From NCBI RefSeq assembly GCF_018860345.1, contig NZ_JAHKPJ010000011.1, forward strand, positions 124,001 through 188,000: a stretch of DNA of 64,000 nt, written 5' to 3'. Below the pieces are notes generated by a model. That model did no database searches and was not told where the DNA came from. It saw only the letters and a program-made list of their open reading frames with translations. This stretch comes from Psychrosphaera sp. F3M07. GTDB taxonomy: Bacteria > Pseudomonadota > Gammaproteobacteria > Enterobacterales > Alteromonadaceae. Positions 39,684 through 49,462 of the stretch are shown piece by piece. The stretch's first letter is position 1. The number at the start of each line of letters is the position of its first letter. The translations under genes were made by a program, and so were the position numbers.

Positions 39684-40178
39684 ATGGTTGTTTTAACAAC
39701 AAACTTTGGCGACATCAAAATAGAACTATTCGCTGAAGAAGCACCAAAAACAGTAGAAAACTTTTTAAACTATGTAACTTCTGGCTTTTATGACGGCGTT
39801 ATCTTTCACCGCGTTATTCCTGGTTTCATGGTTCAAGGTGGCGGCATGTTACCTGGCATGGAAGAAAAAGACGGAAATGCATCTATTAAAAATGAAGCCA
39901 ACAACGGTCTTAAAAATGACCGTGGTACATTAGCGATGGCGCGTACACAAGAGCCTCATTCAGCTTCTTCACAATTCTTCATTAACAGTGCTGACAATGC
40001 CTTCTTAAATTTCCGTTCAGAAACACCTGATGGTTGGGGCTACTGTGTATTTGCAAAAGTAGTTGAAGGCATGGACGTTGTAGATAAAATCTCTGCAGTT
40101 GAAACAGGTCGTTCTGGTTACCACCAAGATGTACCAACTGAAGAAGTTATCATCGAAAAAGCGGTTGTTGTTGAATAA
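39684..40178 (+). CDS. ppiB: Peptidyl-prolyl cis-trans isomerase B (cytoplasmic cyclophilin)
   Basis: 164 residues, no signal peptide, so the cytosolic form. Cyclophilin core: [13 protein letters not shown] (catalytic Arg), [13 protein letters not shown] and [20 protein letters not shown]. Aligns over its whole length with E. coli PpiB. Next to lpxH as in E. coli, but a terminator separates them here. Confidence 0.97.
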   Translation: MVVLTTNFGDIKIELFAEEAPKTVENFLNYVTSGFYDGVIFHRVIPGFMVQGGGMLPGMEEKDGNASIKNEANNGLKNDRGTLAMARTQEPHSASSQFFINSADNAFLNFRSETPDGWGYCVFAKVVEGMDVVDKISAVETGRSGYHQDVPTEEVIIEKAVVVE

Positions 40179-40221
40179 CACTTATTCGGTTGTTACATAA
40201 AAGTTGAGTAACAACAACTTA

Positions 40222-40249
40222 TAGGGCATCGTTGTGATGCCCTTTTTTA
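40222..40249 (+). terminator. Rho-independent terminator of ppiB
   Basis: Stem AGGGCATC/GATGCCCT around GTTGT, then TTTTT. Lies 45 nt before lpxH, so lpxH depends on its own promoter or on readthrough. Confidence 0.9.
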
Positions 40250-40294
40250 TATAAGCTTATTTATTTTTTTAAATCACAGAAATTAAGAAACAAT

Positions 40295-41017
40295 ATGTCG
40301 TCTATTTTAGTCATCGCTGATTTACATTTAAGCTCTGAACGTCCAGACATTAGCCAATGTTTTTTTGATTTTTTAATTGCAGAATCAAACCAGCATAAAG
40401 CCTTATATATTCTTGGTGACTTGTTCGAATCTTGGGTTGGCGATGATGATATCAATTCTTTCACACTGAAAATTGCCCAAGCAATAAAAGATTTTTCAGC
40501 CCACACGCCTGTTTATTTCATTCACGGTAATAGAGATTTCTTGTTAGGTAAAAAATACGCAAAACGTTGTGGCATGACTTTGTTAAGTGAAAGTCATAGG
40601 ATTGTCGACTTTAATAAAAGCATCTTATTTATGCATGGCGATCAGCTGTGCTTGGACGATGTGGAATATCAAAAATTCCGCAATAAAAGCCGTACTTGGT
40701 GGTGGAAAACGCTGATGTTGTGTTTGCCCTTATCTTTTCGTAAAAATAAAGCGGCCGAATATCGAGCAATGAGTAAATTGAGTCAGATGGATAAATCCGA
40801 CGATATAATGGATGTAGCAGAACGCGAAGTACAACGAGTGGTTCAAACATCAAACTGTGATTGGTTAATTCATGGGCATACTCACAGACCAAACATACAC
40901 CAACTTGATCAGCATAAACAACGCATAGTTGTCGGCGATTGGTATACCCAAGGTTCGGTTTTACTATTATCTAATAACGGCGCAGAACTAAAGTCCTTGC
41001 CATTACCGACAAATTAA
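40295..41017 (+). CDS. lpxH: UDP-2,3-diacylglucosamine hydrolase LpxH
   Basis: 240 residues. A Mn-dependent peripheral-membrane phosphodiesterase, cutting UDP-diacylglucosamine to lipid X in lipid A synthesis. Metallophosphoesterase motifs in order: ADLHLS, GDLFESWVGDDD, HGNRDFLLG, HGDQLCLDD and HGHTHRPNIH. All metal ligands are present. Ribosome site weak. Confidence 0.97.
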   Translation: MSSILVIADLHLSSERPDISQCFFDFLIAESNQHKALYILGDLFESWVGDDDINSFTLKIAQAIKDFSAHTPVYFIHGNRDFLLGKKYAKRCGMTLLSESHRIVDFNKSILFMHGDQLCLDDVEYQKFRNKSRTWWWKTLMLCLPLSFRKNKAAEYRAMSKLSQMDKSDDIMDVAEREVQRVVQTSNCDWLIHGHTHRPNIHQLDQHKQRIVVGDWYTQGSVLLLSNNGAELKSLPLPTN

Positions 41018-41106
41018 ATCACATTTCAACTACGCGTGTTATTAAACACCCAATCAAATCCCTTAAATACAAAATAAAAATTATAAACATTCATAGGAGA
41101 CAATTT

Positions 41107-42783
41107 GTGAAATTATCAACTTTATCCCTAGCACTAGGTTTAGTGGCTTCTTTAGCACTTACTGGATGCGGACAAAATTCTACACCAAACTCCCAGCAAG
41201 AAGCCGCTAAGGTATCGCCAAACACGTTAAAACCAGAGTTTCAATCTCGTCTTGATATATACACACCGGTAACATTAACCGCTGATTTATCACATTTATC
41301 GGCAAACCAAAAGAAAATGGTGTTTTTGTTAATTGATGCATCAAAAATAATGGATGCGTTATTCTGGCAACAAGCTTATGGCAAAAATAAAGCTGAGTTT
41401 TTAGCGGGTATTTCTGATGAAAAGACACGTATTTACGCCGATGTAAACTACGGACCTTGGGACAGATTAAAAGGAGATGAACCATTTTTAGTCGGTCAAA
41501 CTGAAAAGTCGTTAGGGGCACAATTTTACCCAGAAGATATGACCAAAGAAGAGTTTGAAGCCGCTGACATTATAGATAAAACTGGGTTGTATTCGGTCAT
41601 TGAACGTAATGATAAAGGACAGTTATATTCAATACCTTATTCTGTTTATTATCTAGAAGAGTTAACTAAAGCCTCTGAGTTATTACTTGAAGCTGCTAAA
41701 TTGGCTAAAAACAAAGAGTTTGCTAATTACTTAACATTGCGTGCGGACGCCCTATTAACCGATAATTATCAACCATCTGATTTTGCTTGGATGGACATGA
41801 AGTCGAATCCAATTGAGTTAGTTTATGGCCCAATTGAAAACTACGAAGACATGTTATACGGCTACCGTGCCGCATTTGAAGCCTATGTGTTAATCAAAGA
41901 TATGGCATGGAGCGAGAAGCTAGTTAAATACGCAGCGACTCTGCCAGCGTTACAAAAAGGTTTACCTGTTGATGCTAAATACAAAGCCGAAATGCCGGGG
42001 TCTAATGCAGAATTAAATGCCTATGACGTTGTGTATTACGCTGGTCATTCTAATGCAGGCTCAAAAACCATTGCGATTAACCTACCAAATGATGAAGAAG
42101 TGCAATTAAAAAAAGGAACACGTCGTTTACAACTTAAAAATGCCATGCAAGCTAAGTTTGACAAAATATTATTACCAATTGCCGACTTGTTAATTGTGCC
42201 AGAACAACGTGCAAATATTACTTTTAATGCATTTTTTAATAATACTATGTTCCACGAAGTCGCTCACGGTTTAGGGATTAAAAATACCATTAACGATAAA
42301 GGCACCGTTCGTCAATCGTTAAAAGAACATGCATCGGCTTTAGAAGAAGGTAAAGCCGATATTCTTGGACTTTACATGGTTACTCAGTTGTTTGAACAAG
42401 GCGTGATCACAGAAGGTAAACTAGAAGATTATTACACAACCTTCTTAGCGGGCATCTTCCGTTCAGTGCGTTTTGGCGCATCAAGCGCTCATGGTAAAGC
42501 CAACATGATCCGGTTTAATTACTTTGCAGAAAACAATGCTTTTAAACGAAATGAACAGGGTTTATATAGTGTTGATATGGCTAAGATGCGTGAAGCAATG
42601 AATGGATTATCTAACTTAATCTTAACCCATCAAGGTAACGGGGATTATCAAGCCGTCGCTAAGTTAGTCGCTGACAAAGGCGTCATTAAACCACAATTAA
42701 AAGCCGACTTAGAACGATTAACCACGGCAAACATTCCAGTTGATATTGTGTTTGAACAAGGTAAAGAAGTATTAGGTTTGTAA
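41107..42783 (+). CDS. M49-like zinc metallopeptidase lipoprotein
   Basis: 558 residues. The signal ends in a lipobox (LALTGC, Cys21), so it is a membrane-anchored lipoprotein. Zinc site: HEVAH at residues 383-387 in a run FHEVAHGLG, and a second glutamate in EEGKAD (413-418), the pair of motifs of dipeptidyl-peptidase III (M49) relatives. Classical M49 has a six-residue HEXXGH; here it is a five-residue HExxH, as in many bacterial members. Probably a periplasmic peptidase acting on short peptides. Starts with GTG after AGGAGA. Single gene with its own terminator. Confidence 0.82.
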   Translation: MKLSTLSLALGLVASLALTGCGQNSTPNSQQEAAKVSPNTLKPEFQSRLDIYTPVTLTADLSHLSANQKKMVFLLIDASKIMDALFWQQAYGKNKAEFLAGISDEKTRIYADVNYGPWDRLKGDEPFLVGQTEKSLGAQFYPEDMTKEEFEAADIIDKTGLYSVIERNDKGQLYSIPYSVYYLEELTKASELLLEAAKLAKNKEFANYLTLRADALLTDNYQPSDFAWMDMKSNPIELVYGPIENYEDMLYGYRAAFEAYVLIKDMAWSEKLVKYAATLPALQKGLPVDAKYKAEMPGSNAELNAYDVVYYAGHSNAGSKTIAINLPNDEEVQLKKGTRRLQLKNAMQAKFDKILLPIADLLIVPEQRANITFNAFFNNTMFHEVAHGLGIKNTINDKGTVRQSLKEHASALEEGKADILGLYMVTQLFEQGVITEGKLEDYYTTFLAGIFRSVRFGASSAHGKANMIRFNYFAENNAFKRNEQGLYSVDMAKMREAMNGLSNLILTHQGNGDYQAVAKLVADKGVIKPQLKADLERLTTANIPVDIVFEQGKEVLGL

Positions 42784-42813
42784 CTTTCTACTTTTTACAT
42801 ACTGAGAAAAAAT

Positions 42814-42838
42814 AAAGGCTCCTTACGGAGCCTTTTTT
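42814..42838. terminator. Hairpin terminator between converging genes
   Basis: Stem AAAGGCTCC/GGAGCCTTT around TTAC, T run on the plus strand and a shorter one on the minus strand. Serves the M49-like gene and possibly the converging TonB receptor gene. Confidence 0.88.
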
Positions 42839-42861
42839 ATGCTTGTTGAATAAACTCTAAA

Positions 42862-45417
42862 TTAGAATTTATATTGAGCCTTCATGTAGTAGTAACCACC
42901 GTTGTAATCAAATGGACCACTTTCATAATAAACACCACCAAGTTCCGCATAAGAATCTTTTAACTTCTCAGCTTCTTGGTCAAATAAGTTATTAGCACCA
43001 ACAGACAATATTAACGAATCAGTTACAGAGTAGCTAACTTCAGCATCTAACGTCATAGCAGCGCCAGCAACCTCAGAACCCCATTCAGATGTATCATCCG
43101 CATGCGTAGCATAGTATTCGCCATAGAAGTTACCACGAACCGTTAAGTTCACTTTATCCCAGCTTGGCGCGAACGTTAATGTTGCACGGTGAGCAGGAAT
43201 ACCATCTTCTAAACGACGTACTTTACCTTCGTTTGTCGTAGCAGGATTAAACTTATCTACATTAGTATCAGTCCAGTTATACGCTAAGCTCACCATAGTG
43301 TCTGCGCCCATGAATTCAGTTTCATAGTTGGCTACTAAATCGATACCTTGTGTTGTTGTATCAAAGTCATTTGAATAGTAAGTTACCGCTGAGATTAATT
43401 CAGGGTTTTGTACACCTGCGGCTTCTAGAGCTGTATAGTCTTCTGCTTCAACCGATATTTGGCTTGATTGAGCTAAACGTCCAGTTACTTCAATTGTGTA
43501 ATAGTCAACTGTGATTAACAAACCGTCATTATCGTAAACACCACCAAAGGCAAAACTTGTTGATTCTTCAGGCGTTAACTCTTTACCACCATAAAATGCG
43601 GCTAGTGGGTTTGTAGGTGGAGCGATAAACGTCTGAATTAAGTCACCGCCAACAATTGATGTTTGAGTGTTAACCACATTAGCTTGTCCAACTGTAGGAG
43701 CTCGGAAACCTGTGCTATGTGAACCACGAACAGAAAATTCTTCATTTAATTGATATTGTGCCGTTACTTTATAATCTAACGTGCTACCAAAAGTAGAGAA
43801 GTCTTCGTAACGTAAAGCGGTACCAAGAAGGAAGTTATCATTTACAAACGTTTCTAAATCTAGGTAAGCAGCAATATTATTACGGCTATTTTTACCCGCA
43901 GATTCAGGACCAAAGCCTTTAAATCCATGAGAACCGATGTTAAATCCTTGATCCGCATAAGGTCCTGCAACCCAAGATGACTCTTCACCTGCCGTAATTT
44001 CAAATGACTCTTCACGCCATTCTAGACCCGTTGCAACATTAACTAAGTTAGCCATACCAAAATCAATAGCTTTGACTAAGTCTAAGCCAACTGTTGTTTC
44101 TGACTGCTCATAAGCACCAGTTTCAAAATCAGTCGGAGACGCTAAACCTAATGAAGGGTTTAATGAATTTTTCAGATTAAAGGTCGCTTTATTGTTACCC
44201 ATAACCGCAGAAACATCATACATCCAACCTGACATTTCACCTTTTACACCAGCGGCAAAAGACATATCTTCAATTGAACCACCAAACAATGGAGTATAAC
44301 CGCCAGGCTTAAGTTGGTTCATAGAGAAACAGTTTGGATCGGCAAGCATAGCTGCATATTCTGGCGTACTTAACACGTTACCTACATTAGCAGGTACAGT
44401 AGCACAGCTTGATTGGTCGCCATTTACGGCACCAACTAATAATGTTTCACCACCATCAACCGAGAATACATTGCCACGATTATGTGGGTTACGGTAATAA
44501 AAACCACCAGTTACATCACGTGACGATACATTACCAAATGCATATACTTTGGTATTTTCATCTAAATCAATACCTGAGTTTACGAAGATAGTGTAATCAT
44601 CTTTGATCTCTGGGTTACCCCAAATTTGTGCTGGATCTTCAATCGACGTATTACCAGCCGCTTTAATTGCAGCCGCATCAGGACGCTGAACACTTCGGCT
44701 CGTTGCATCTGCATTTTTTAATTGGAAACTTGCATTGATGAAACCATTTTCAGTTAATGGTAAACCAATGTTACCGTCAATAATGGTAGCCGCACCGTCA
44801 CCTTCGTAGTACTCACCCGTTTTAACTGAGATTGAACCACCTTCTGAATCGTCTTTTAATACAAAGTTCATTACGCCAGCAATCGCGTCTGAACCGTATT
44901 GAGCAGCAGCACCGTCACGAAGCACTTCAACTTGTTGTAGTGCTACGCTTGGAATAACTGAAATATCTGGACCTTGAGCACCATCGTTTACACCGCCCCC
45001 TTGGAATGCGATAACAGATGCACGATGACGACGTTTACCATTTAATAATAGTAAGGTGCTATCAGACGGTAAGCCACGTAGGTTCACTGGACGAATTAAC
45101 GTAGCAGCATCACTGATTGGTTGGGCACGCACGTTAAAAGATGGAACGGTTGACGCTAACATATCTAACATGTCAGTTGCGCCATTACGACCCAACTCGT
45201 CACCGCCAATGATATCGATAGGGACTGGAGAGTCATTTACTGAACGAGGTGCTGCGCGCGAACCGACAACTGCAATACGCTCTACGTTTTCTACTTTATC
45301 GCCTTCTTCAGCAAAAGCAGAAGTTGACGCAGCAGTTAAAGCTAAACCTGACACTAATGACAGTTTAACCATTTTTGATAGTGGTGATAGTTTAAACATA
45401 TTTATTCCCATATTCAT
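42862..45417 (-). CDS. TonB-dependent outer-membrane receptor, large type
   Basis: 851 residues. A signal peptide (LSLVSGLALTAASTSAFA, cut before EEGDK) precedes a plug with IAVVGSRAAPRS, the DNA-reader-visible signature PRSVNDSPVPIDIIGGDEL, and VLRDGAAAQYGSDAIAGVMNFVLK; the barrel ends in YYMKAQYKF with a C-terminal Phe. The plug resembles the abundant Alteromonadales receptors of the carbohydrate or peptide uptake type, but no ligand can be named. Three close ATGs (45417, 45411, 45399) are possible starts; the one at 45399 has GGGA upstream. No regulator box is evident in the 260-nt upstream gap. Confidence 0.92.
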   Translation of the reverse strand: MNMGINMFKLSPLSKMVKLSLVSGLALTAASTSAFAEEGDKVENVERIAVVGSRAAPRSVNDSPVPIDIIGGDELGRNGATDMLDMLASTVPSFNVRAQPISDAATLIRPVNLRGLPSDSTLLLLNGKRRHRASVIAFQGGGVNDGAQGPDISVIPSVALQQVEVLRDGAAAQYGSDAIAGVMNFVLKDDSEGGSISVKTGEYYEGDGAATIIDGNIGLPLTENGFINASFQLKNADATSRSVQRPDAAAIKAAGNTSIEDPAQIWGNPEIKDDYTIFVNSGIDLDENTKVYAFGNVSSRDVTGGFYYRNPHNRGNVFSVDGGETLLVGAVNGDQSSCATVPANVGNVLSTPEYAAMLADPNCFSMNQLKPGGYTPLFGGSIEDMSFAAGVKGEMSGWMYDVSAVMGNNKATFNLKNSLNPSLGLASPTDFETGAYEQSETTVGLDLVKAIDFGMANLVNVATGLEWREESFEITAGEESSWVAGPYADQGFNIGSHGFKGFGPESAGKNSRNNIAAYLDLETFVNDNFLLGTALRYEDFSTFGSTLDYKVTAQYQLNEEFSVRGSHSTGFRAPTVGQANVVNTQTSIVGGDLIQTFIAPPTNPLAAFYGGKELTPEESTSFAFGGVYDNDGLLITVDYYTIEVTGRLAQSSQISVEAEDYTALEAAGVQNPELISAVTYYSNDFDTTTQGIDLVANYETEFMGADTMVSLAYNWTDTNVDKFNPATTNEGKVRRLEDGIPAHRATLTFAPSWDKVNLTVRGNFYGEYYATHADDTSEWGSEVAGAAMTLDAEVSYSVTDSLILSVGANNLFDQEAEKLKDSYAELGGVYYESGPFDYNGGYYYMKAQYKF

Positions 45418-45683
45418 GTTGGTATTTTTTTGATTTTTATAATTATTATTTGGTGCCTAATAGTGAACTTCACATTAAGCTAATTAATAAAGTACTAGTG
45501 ATCGTGAGAATTACAACTAAAAACGTGCAGGAATTGTTACTTTGAGTAAAAAATGCATGATTTGTGTAAATTTTATACCAAATCATGAAAAACATGGGAT
45601 GGATTTAATGTTTTCAAAGACAGACTACGAGTCTGCCCTATTGCCGAGTTTGGCTTTTTGAGCTGAGTTTTAATTAAATTAGT

Positions 45684-46334
45684 TTAAATTACGCCATTAG
45701 ATACATTTTCTAACATAGTTAAAATGTGTTCAACAGGTTGCGCGCCTTCCATTCCATAAGCTTCATCTATGATAAAAAACGGAACAGATTGAATGCCTAA
45801 TTCTTTGGCTAAGGCTTCATCTTCTTTAACTTGTGCACTGTAACCATCTGAGTTTAATACTTGCTCTGCTTTATCTTTATCAAGACCAGCCTTGGCTGCG
45901 ATAGTCAACAGTATGTCACTTTTGCTGATCAGTTCACCTTTTGAGAAAAAACTCTCAAACAATAAGTTTTGTACTTCCTGTTCTTTGCCACTTTCACTGG
46001 CTAAATGAATTAACCGTTGTGCATTAAACGTATTAGTCGGTTTATTATTATCAAAATCAAAATTGAGGCCTATTTCAGCGCCTTGTTTGGCCATATCATC
46101 ACAGGCAAGTTCAGCCCACTTTAATGGTTGATCATATTTTTTGGCTAATAACTCGTATTTATTTTCTTGGTAGGTTAATTCAGCGTTTGGATCTAACTCA
46201 AAACTACGCCAGATCACTTCAACATTTTCTTTGCCGTCAAATTTTTCTAGCGCCATTTCAAAACGGCGTTTGCCTATATAGCAATATGGGCAAGCGATGT
46301 CGGACCAAATTTCAACTTTCATTTTAGCTTTCAT
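45684..46334 (-). CDS. DsbA-family oxidoreductase, FrnE-like
   Basis: 216 residues, no signal peptide, therefore cytoplasmic. Thioredoxin fold with an inserted helical domain. Redox motif CPYC at residues 15-18 in SDIACPYCYIGKRRFE; cis-Pro segment GIQSVPFFIIDEAYGMEGAQP. This fits the FrnE/2-hydroxychromene isomerase-like DsbA branch. Such proteins are disulfide reductases or isomerases linked to oxidative stress in Deinococcus. Start may be at 46334 or at the in-frame ATG at 46322. Confidence 0.88.
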   Translation of the reverse strand: MKAKMKVEIWSDIACPYCYIGKRRFEMALEKFDGKENVEVIWRSFELDPNAELTYQENKYELLAKKYDQPLKWAELACDDMAKQGAEIGLNFDFDNNKPTNTFNAQRLIHLASESGKEQEVQNLLFESFFSKGELISKSDILLTIAAKAGLDKDKAEQVLNSDGYSAQVKEDEALAKELGIQSVPFFIIDEAYGMEGAQPVEHILTMLENVSNGVI

Positions 46335-46450
46335 AACATTAATTGAGTTAATTTATTTATATCGTTTTTTTGTTATGCAAAGACTGTGCACAAAAAAAAA
46401 GCTATTAGTAAATACCAATAGCTTTTGTATACATATACTCAAAAAACTAA

Positions 46451-47485
46451 TTATTCCAAATAATCGTTTAACGGCTTACTCACTTGTTTGAAATCAAACT
46501 CAGATATTTGTAATAACCATTTATCGTTATTTTTTTGTAACCAATAGGTGGGGGTTTCATCATCCGTTTTAAATAACTTCAAACTCATTTGTTGATTAGG
46601 TAACGCTTGATGAGCAGCTTTATCAACATAATTTAAAGTAAGCGTCTGATAAACCGGCATCTGATGCGACTCTCCAAGCTGCACGTCTTTAACCGTCAGG
46701 TTAATAATATTGCGTACTAAGCCTGTTAAAATGGAGTCATATTGTAATTTTTTACCTTCGACAGTCTCCACTAATTCGAAATTATCTTTTAACCTGACTT
46801 TATCATTCTCCTCAGATATTACAGTCAGCTCGTCAGTAACTGTAATGTCTGCACTCTCATCATCTGATTCTTTACGAACAATTGAAAACGAGTTTTCAGG
46901 CAAAGTAATTTCAACTTGCCTTATTTGTGCATATTCTATTGGCACTATGTCAGGCTTTAGCCAATCACTGCTGGCTTCTGGTAAATCGATATCCAAGTCA
47001 ACTAAGTAGGTTTGTGACGAACCCGCTAGCCGAACGTAACGTCCACTTGCCGAAGTACTTTCGTTACCCAACAATATTTGAATGGATTGTTCTTTAGACT
47101 CAAGAGTTAATAAAGTTGCTACACTGGTTGGCTTATCTATGTTTTGTAATCCTAAGCGACTAAAATATTTATCTTGTTTGGTTTTTAACTCGATAATCTT
47201 CGCATCTTTTAGGCTTTGCAATAACTTAGATAATTGAGCGGTATCCACTGGGTAATCAAATTTATTTGATAGCAGCCATTGTCCGTTTACTTTTTTAACA
47301 CTCATTAAGTCGTCATTTTCAGCCGTTTGCATTTTAATTACTTCAACTAAACTTGCGTCAAATTCAGTTAACAGCTGGGTCTTTTCAAAAGACTGTACGC
47401 CCTTATTTTTAGCGATAAAATAACTGCTAAAAAGTAATACAAAAACTCCAAATATTAAGGTTTTAATTAACAAATTAACGTTCAC
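46451..47485 (-). CDS. DUF4340-domain protein of the Gld-type ABC cluster
   Basis: 344 residues. One N-terminal membrane segment (IKTLIFGVFVLLFSSYF), then a periplasmic domain with repeated elements of DUF4340 (VKKVNGQWLLSNKFDYPVDTAQLSKLLQSLKDAKI, and LLGNESTSASGRYVRLAGSSQTYLVD). This family is nearly always encoded after GldA/GldF/GldG-like ABC genes, as here (56 nt gap). It is likely an accessory component of the complex; its function is unknown. GTG start with AGGAG upstream. Confidence 0.85.
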   Translation of the reverse strand: MNVNLLIKTLIFGVFVLLFSSYFIAKNKGVQSFEKTQLLTEFDASLVEVIKMQTAENDDLMSVKKVNGQWLLSNKFDYPVDTAQLSKLLQSLKDAKIIELKTKQDKYFSRLGLQNIDKPTSVATLLTLESKEQSIQILLGNESTSASGRYVRLAGSSQTYLVDLDIDLPEASSDWLKPDIVPIEYAQIRQVEITLPENSFSIVRKESDDESADITVTDELTVISEENDKVRLKDNFELVETVEGKKLQYDSILTGLVRNIINLTVKDVQLGESHQMPVYQTLTLNYVDKAAHQALPNQQMSLKLFKTDDETPTYWLQKNNDKWLLQISEFDFKQVSKPLNDYLE

Positions 47486-47541
47486 TAATAACTCCTACTG
47501 GTTTAATACTGTTTTATTAACCTTATCCACTTAACGCTATA

Positions 47542-49437
47542 TTATTTTACTTGGTAAGATGCAGACATTTTGAGGCGGTAACGTCTTGCAAATATTGCCA
47601 AACCAAAAGTTAATAACAATGGGAATACAACAATATTTAATAACTTCACCGTCGTTCCTAACGACTCTATGTCCTTATTAAGCTGATGTTGCACTTCTCT
47701 TAGTTGTTTTCTTATCTCTAATTTTTTTGCAACAAATGACGCCAGAGCATCTTCTTGTTCTACAGTTAATACCAAAGCACTATTATCCATTTGCTGATTT
47801 TGTAACTGAGCTAATTGGCTTTCGGTTTCTTCTAACTGCTGCTGTAATTGTTGCTCTTGTTCTCTGAACTTAGCTTCAGCCTCAACCGTTAATTGTTCTA
47901 CCACATCAAACGGGCGTTGGTATTGACCTCGTCCACGAATAGATAATAACGCTGAGTTGCCACCTAAATTATCCACGGCATTGATAACAAAATCGCCGTT
48001 ATTGGCAAAAGGCTGTAATATAGTTTCGCCAAAGAAGTTACTGCTTTGCACCCAAAATCTGTCGGTTAATAAGTCCGTATCAGCAACCACTATCAGTTGG
48101 ATATCATCTGACGATTTTATCCAACCTTCTTCATCAATGCCCTCTGGCAAAGAATCAAATGCAGTATTGGCTGAACCACTGACTCTAGCCGCCAAAATTA
48201 GGTCGGCGTTTCTTGCCTCAAAAGCATTTAACAACAATTCTGGGTTTTGCCCTGCCATTTGGTATTTAGCAATGTCAGTAAAGTCTGCATATTCAGAACT
48301 GGTCATTAATGGCGATAACGTTGTAGTCGCCCCCTCTACTGAACGCAATGCCCCTGCACTGGCAACATTAATACTGGATAACGACGTGGTGACGACATCT
48401 TGTCCATTAATGTTGTCTTTATCTAAACCTATGTAACCTATATGTCTGCCCGGTTGTCCGTCTGGCATTCTAATTTCAAGGCCTTTAGCCGCATCTAATA
48501 CAATGGCTGAGTCATCAAAATCAATGCCCCAAGCGCTAAATAAACCAGCTAAGTTAGATGTTGACGGGGTGGGCATGCCCATCATGTTTGCCCCTTGTTG
48601 ATCAGAATCGGCTGTTGGGTCAACAAACACTAACGTTTTTCCACCATTTAAAACATATTGATCAATCGCGAATAACTGAGCGTCCGTTAAGTCTTTTGGA
48701 TGCACAAGCATTAATACTTTTGTATCTTCAGGAATCGTTTCAGCAGTTGGTTCTAGTACTTCTACTTGGTACAACTGTTCTAACTGAGATAACACCGCCC
48801 ATTGTGGTAATGCTTGAGGCTGACCCATTTGCATTGCCATGGGATTTGGATTCATCCCTCCTTGGATTGGTAATGAAGATAATACTGACACTTTTACGGG
48901 CGTTGGATCCGACAACCTATGCACTAACTTACTCAGTTCATATTCCAATAAACTTTCTTGGCTAGGGTCAAAAAACGCAATGATTTCTTTGTCATCTAAT
49001 GAGTTTGTTCCGGCTAAACCAAAGTAAATAGAGTCACCTGCTGCATTAATAGGTGCAGCCACCAATCCCATTTCAGCAGCTTTATCTTCCGCTTCTGAGA
49101 AAGCTTCTGGGTCGATGATCTGCAGTTTTATTTTGCCACCAGCATACAATTCATATTCTTGTAAAAGTGACTTCACTCTATTAGCGTAATTTCTTAGCGT
49201 GGTTAACCCTTCAGACGCCTTATTTGAAAAAAAGAAATATAAGGTTATTGGCTCTTCTATTGCCGATAATACTTGATGGGTTCCCTCGGTAATTGAATAC
49301 ACATTACCTTGAGTTAAATCCAATCTGGTTTTGTTAAATATCGTATTGTTTAATAAAACTAAGGTTAAAAATACAAACGCGATGGCTACTAAAGCAGTAG
49401 TAAATGAAACACGTTTAACTGATGATTTTGAATGCAT
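47542..49437 (-). CDS. GldG-like ABC transporter auxiliary protein
   Basis: 631 residues from the ATG at 49437, preceded by GGAG six bases away; an in-frame ATG at 49449 and a TTG at 49485 that overlaps the permease gene are alternatives. N-terminal membrane helix, a long periplasmic region of the ABC_transp_aux/GldG type (ITLYFFFSNKASEGL, IDPEAFSEAEDKAAEMGL, VFVDPTADSD), a coiled-coil of Gln/Glu-rich helix (about residues 540-605: REQEQQLQQQLEETESQLAQL), and a C-terminal membrane helix (LLNIVVFPLLLTFGLAIFARR). Second membrane subunit of the complex with the upstream permease and ATPase. Confidence 0.88.
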   Translation of the reverse strand: MHSKSSVKRVSFTTALVAIAFVFLTLVLLNNTIFNKTRLDLTQGNVYSITEGTHQVLSAIEEPITLYFFFSNKASEGLTTLRNYANRVKSLLQEYELYAGGKIKLQIIDPEAFSEAEDKAAEMGLVAAPINAAGDSIYFGLAGTNSLDDKEIIAFFDPSQESLLEYELSKLVHRLSDPTPVKVSVLSSLPIQGGMNPNPMAMQMGQPQALPQWAVLSQLEQLYQVEVLEPTAETIPEDTKVLMLVHPKDLTDAQLFAIDQYVLNGGKTLVFVDPTADSDQQGANMMGMPTPSTSNLAGLFSAWGIDFDDSAIVLDAAKGLEIRMPDGQPGRHIGYIGLDKDNINGQDVVTTSLSSINVASAGALRSVEGATTTLSPLMTSSEYADFTDIAKYQMAGQNPELLLNAFEARNADLILAARVSGSANTAFDSLPEGIDEEGWIKSSDDIQLIVVADTDLLTDRFWVQSSNFFGETILQPFANNGDFVINAVDNLGGNSALLSIRGRGQYQRPFDVVEQLTVEAEAKFREQEQQLQQQLEETESQLAQLQNQQMDNSALVLTVEQEDALASFVAKKLEIRKQLREVQHQLNKDIESLGTTVKLLNIVVFPLLLTFGLAIFARRYRLKMSASYQVK

Positions 49438-49462
49438 TTGGTTCTCCATTTTACTCTTCACC

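Noticed and set aside
47957-48436. 159-codon frame antisense to the gldG-like gene
   Set aside because: Shadow frame without a ribosome site or family character.
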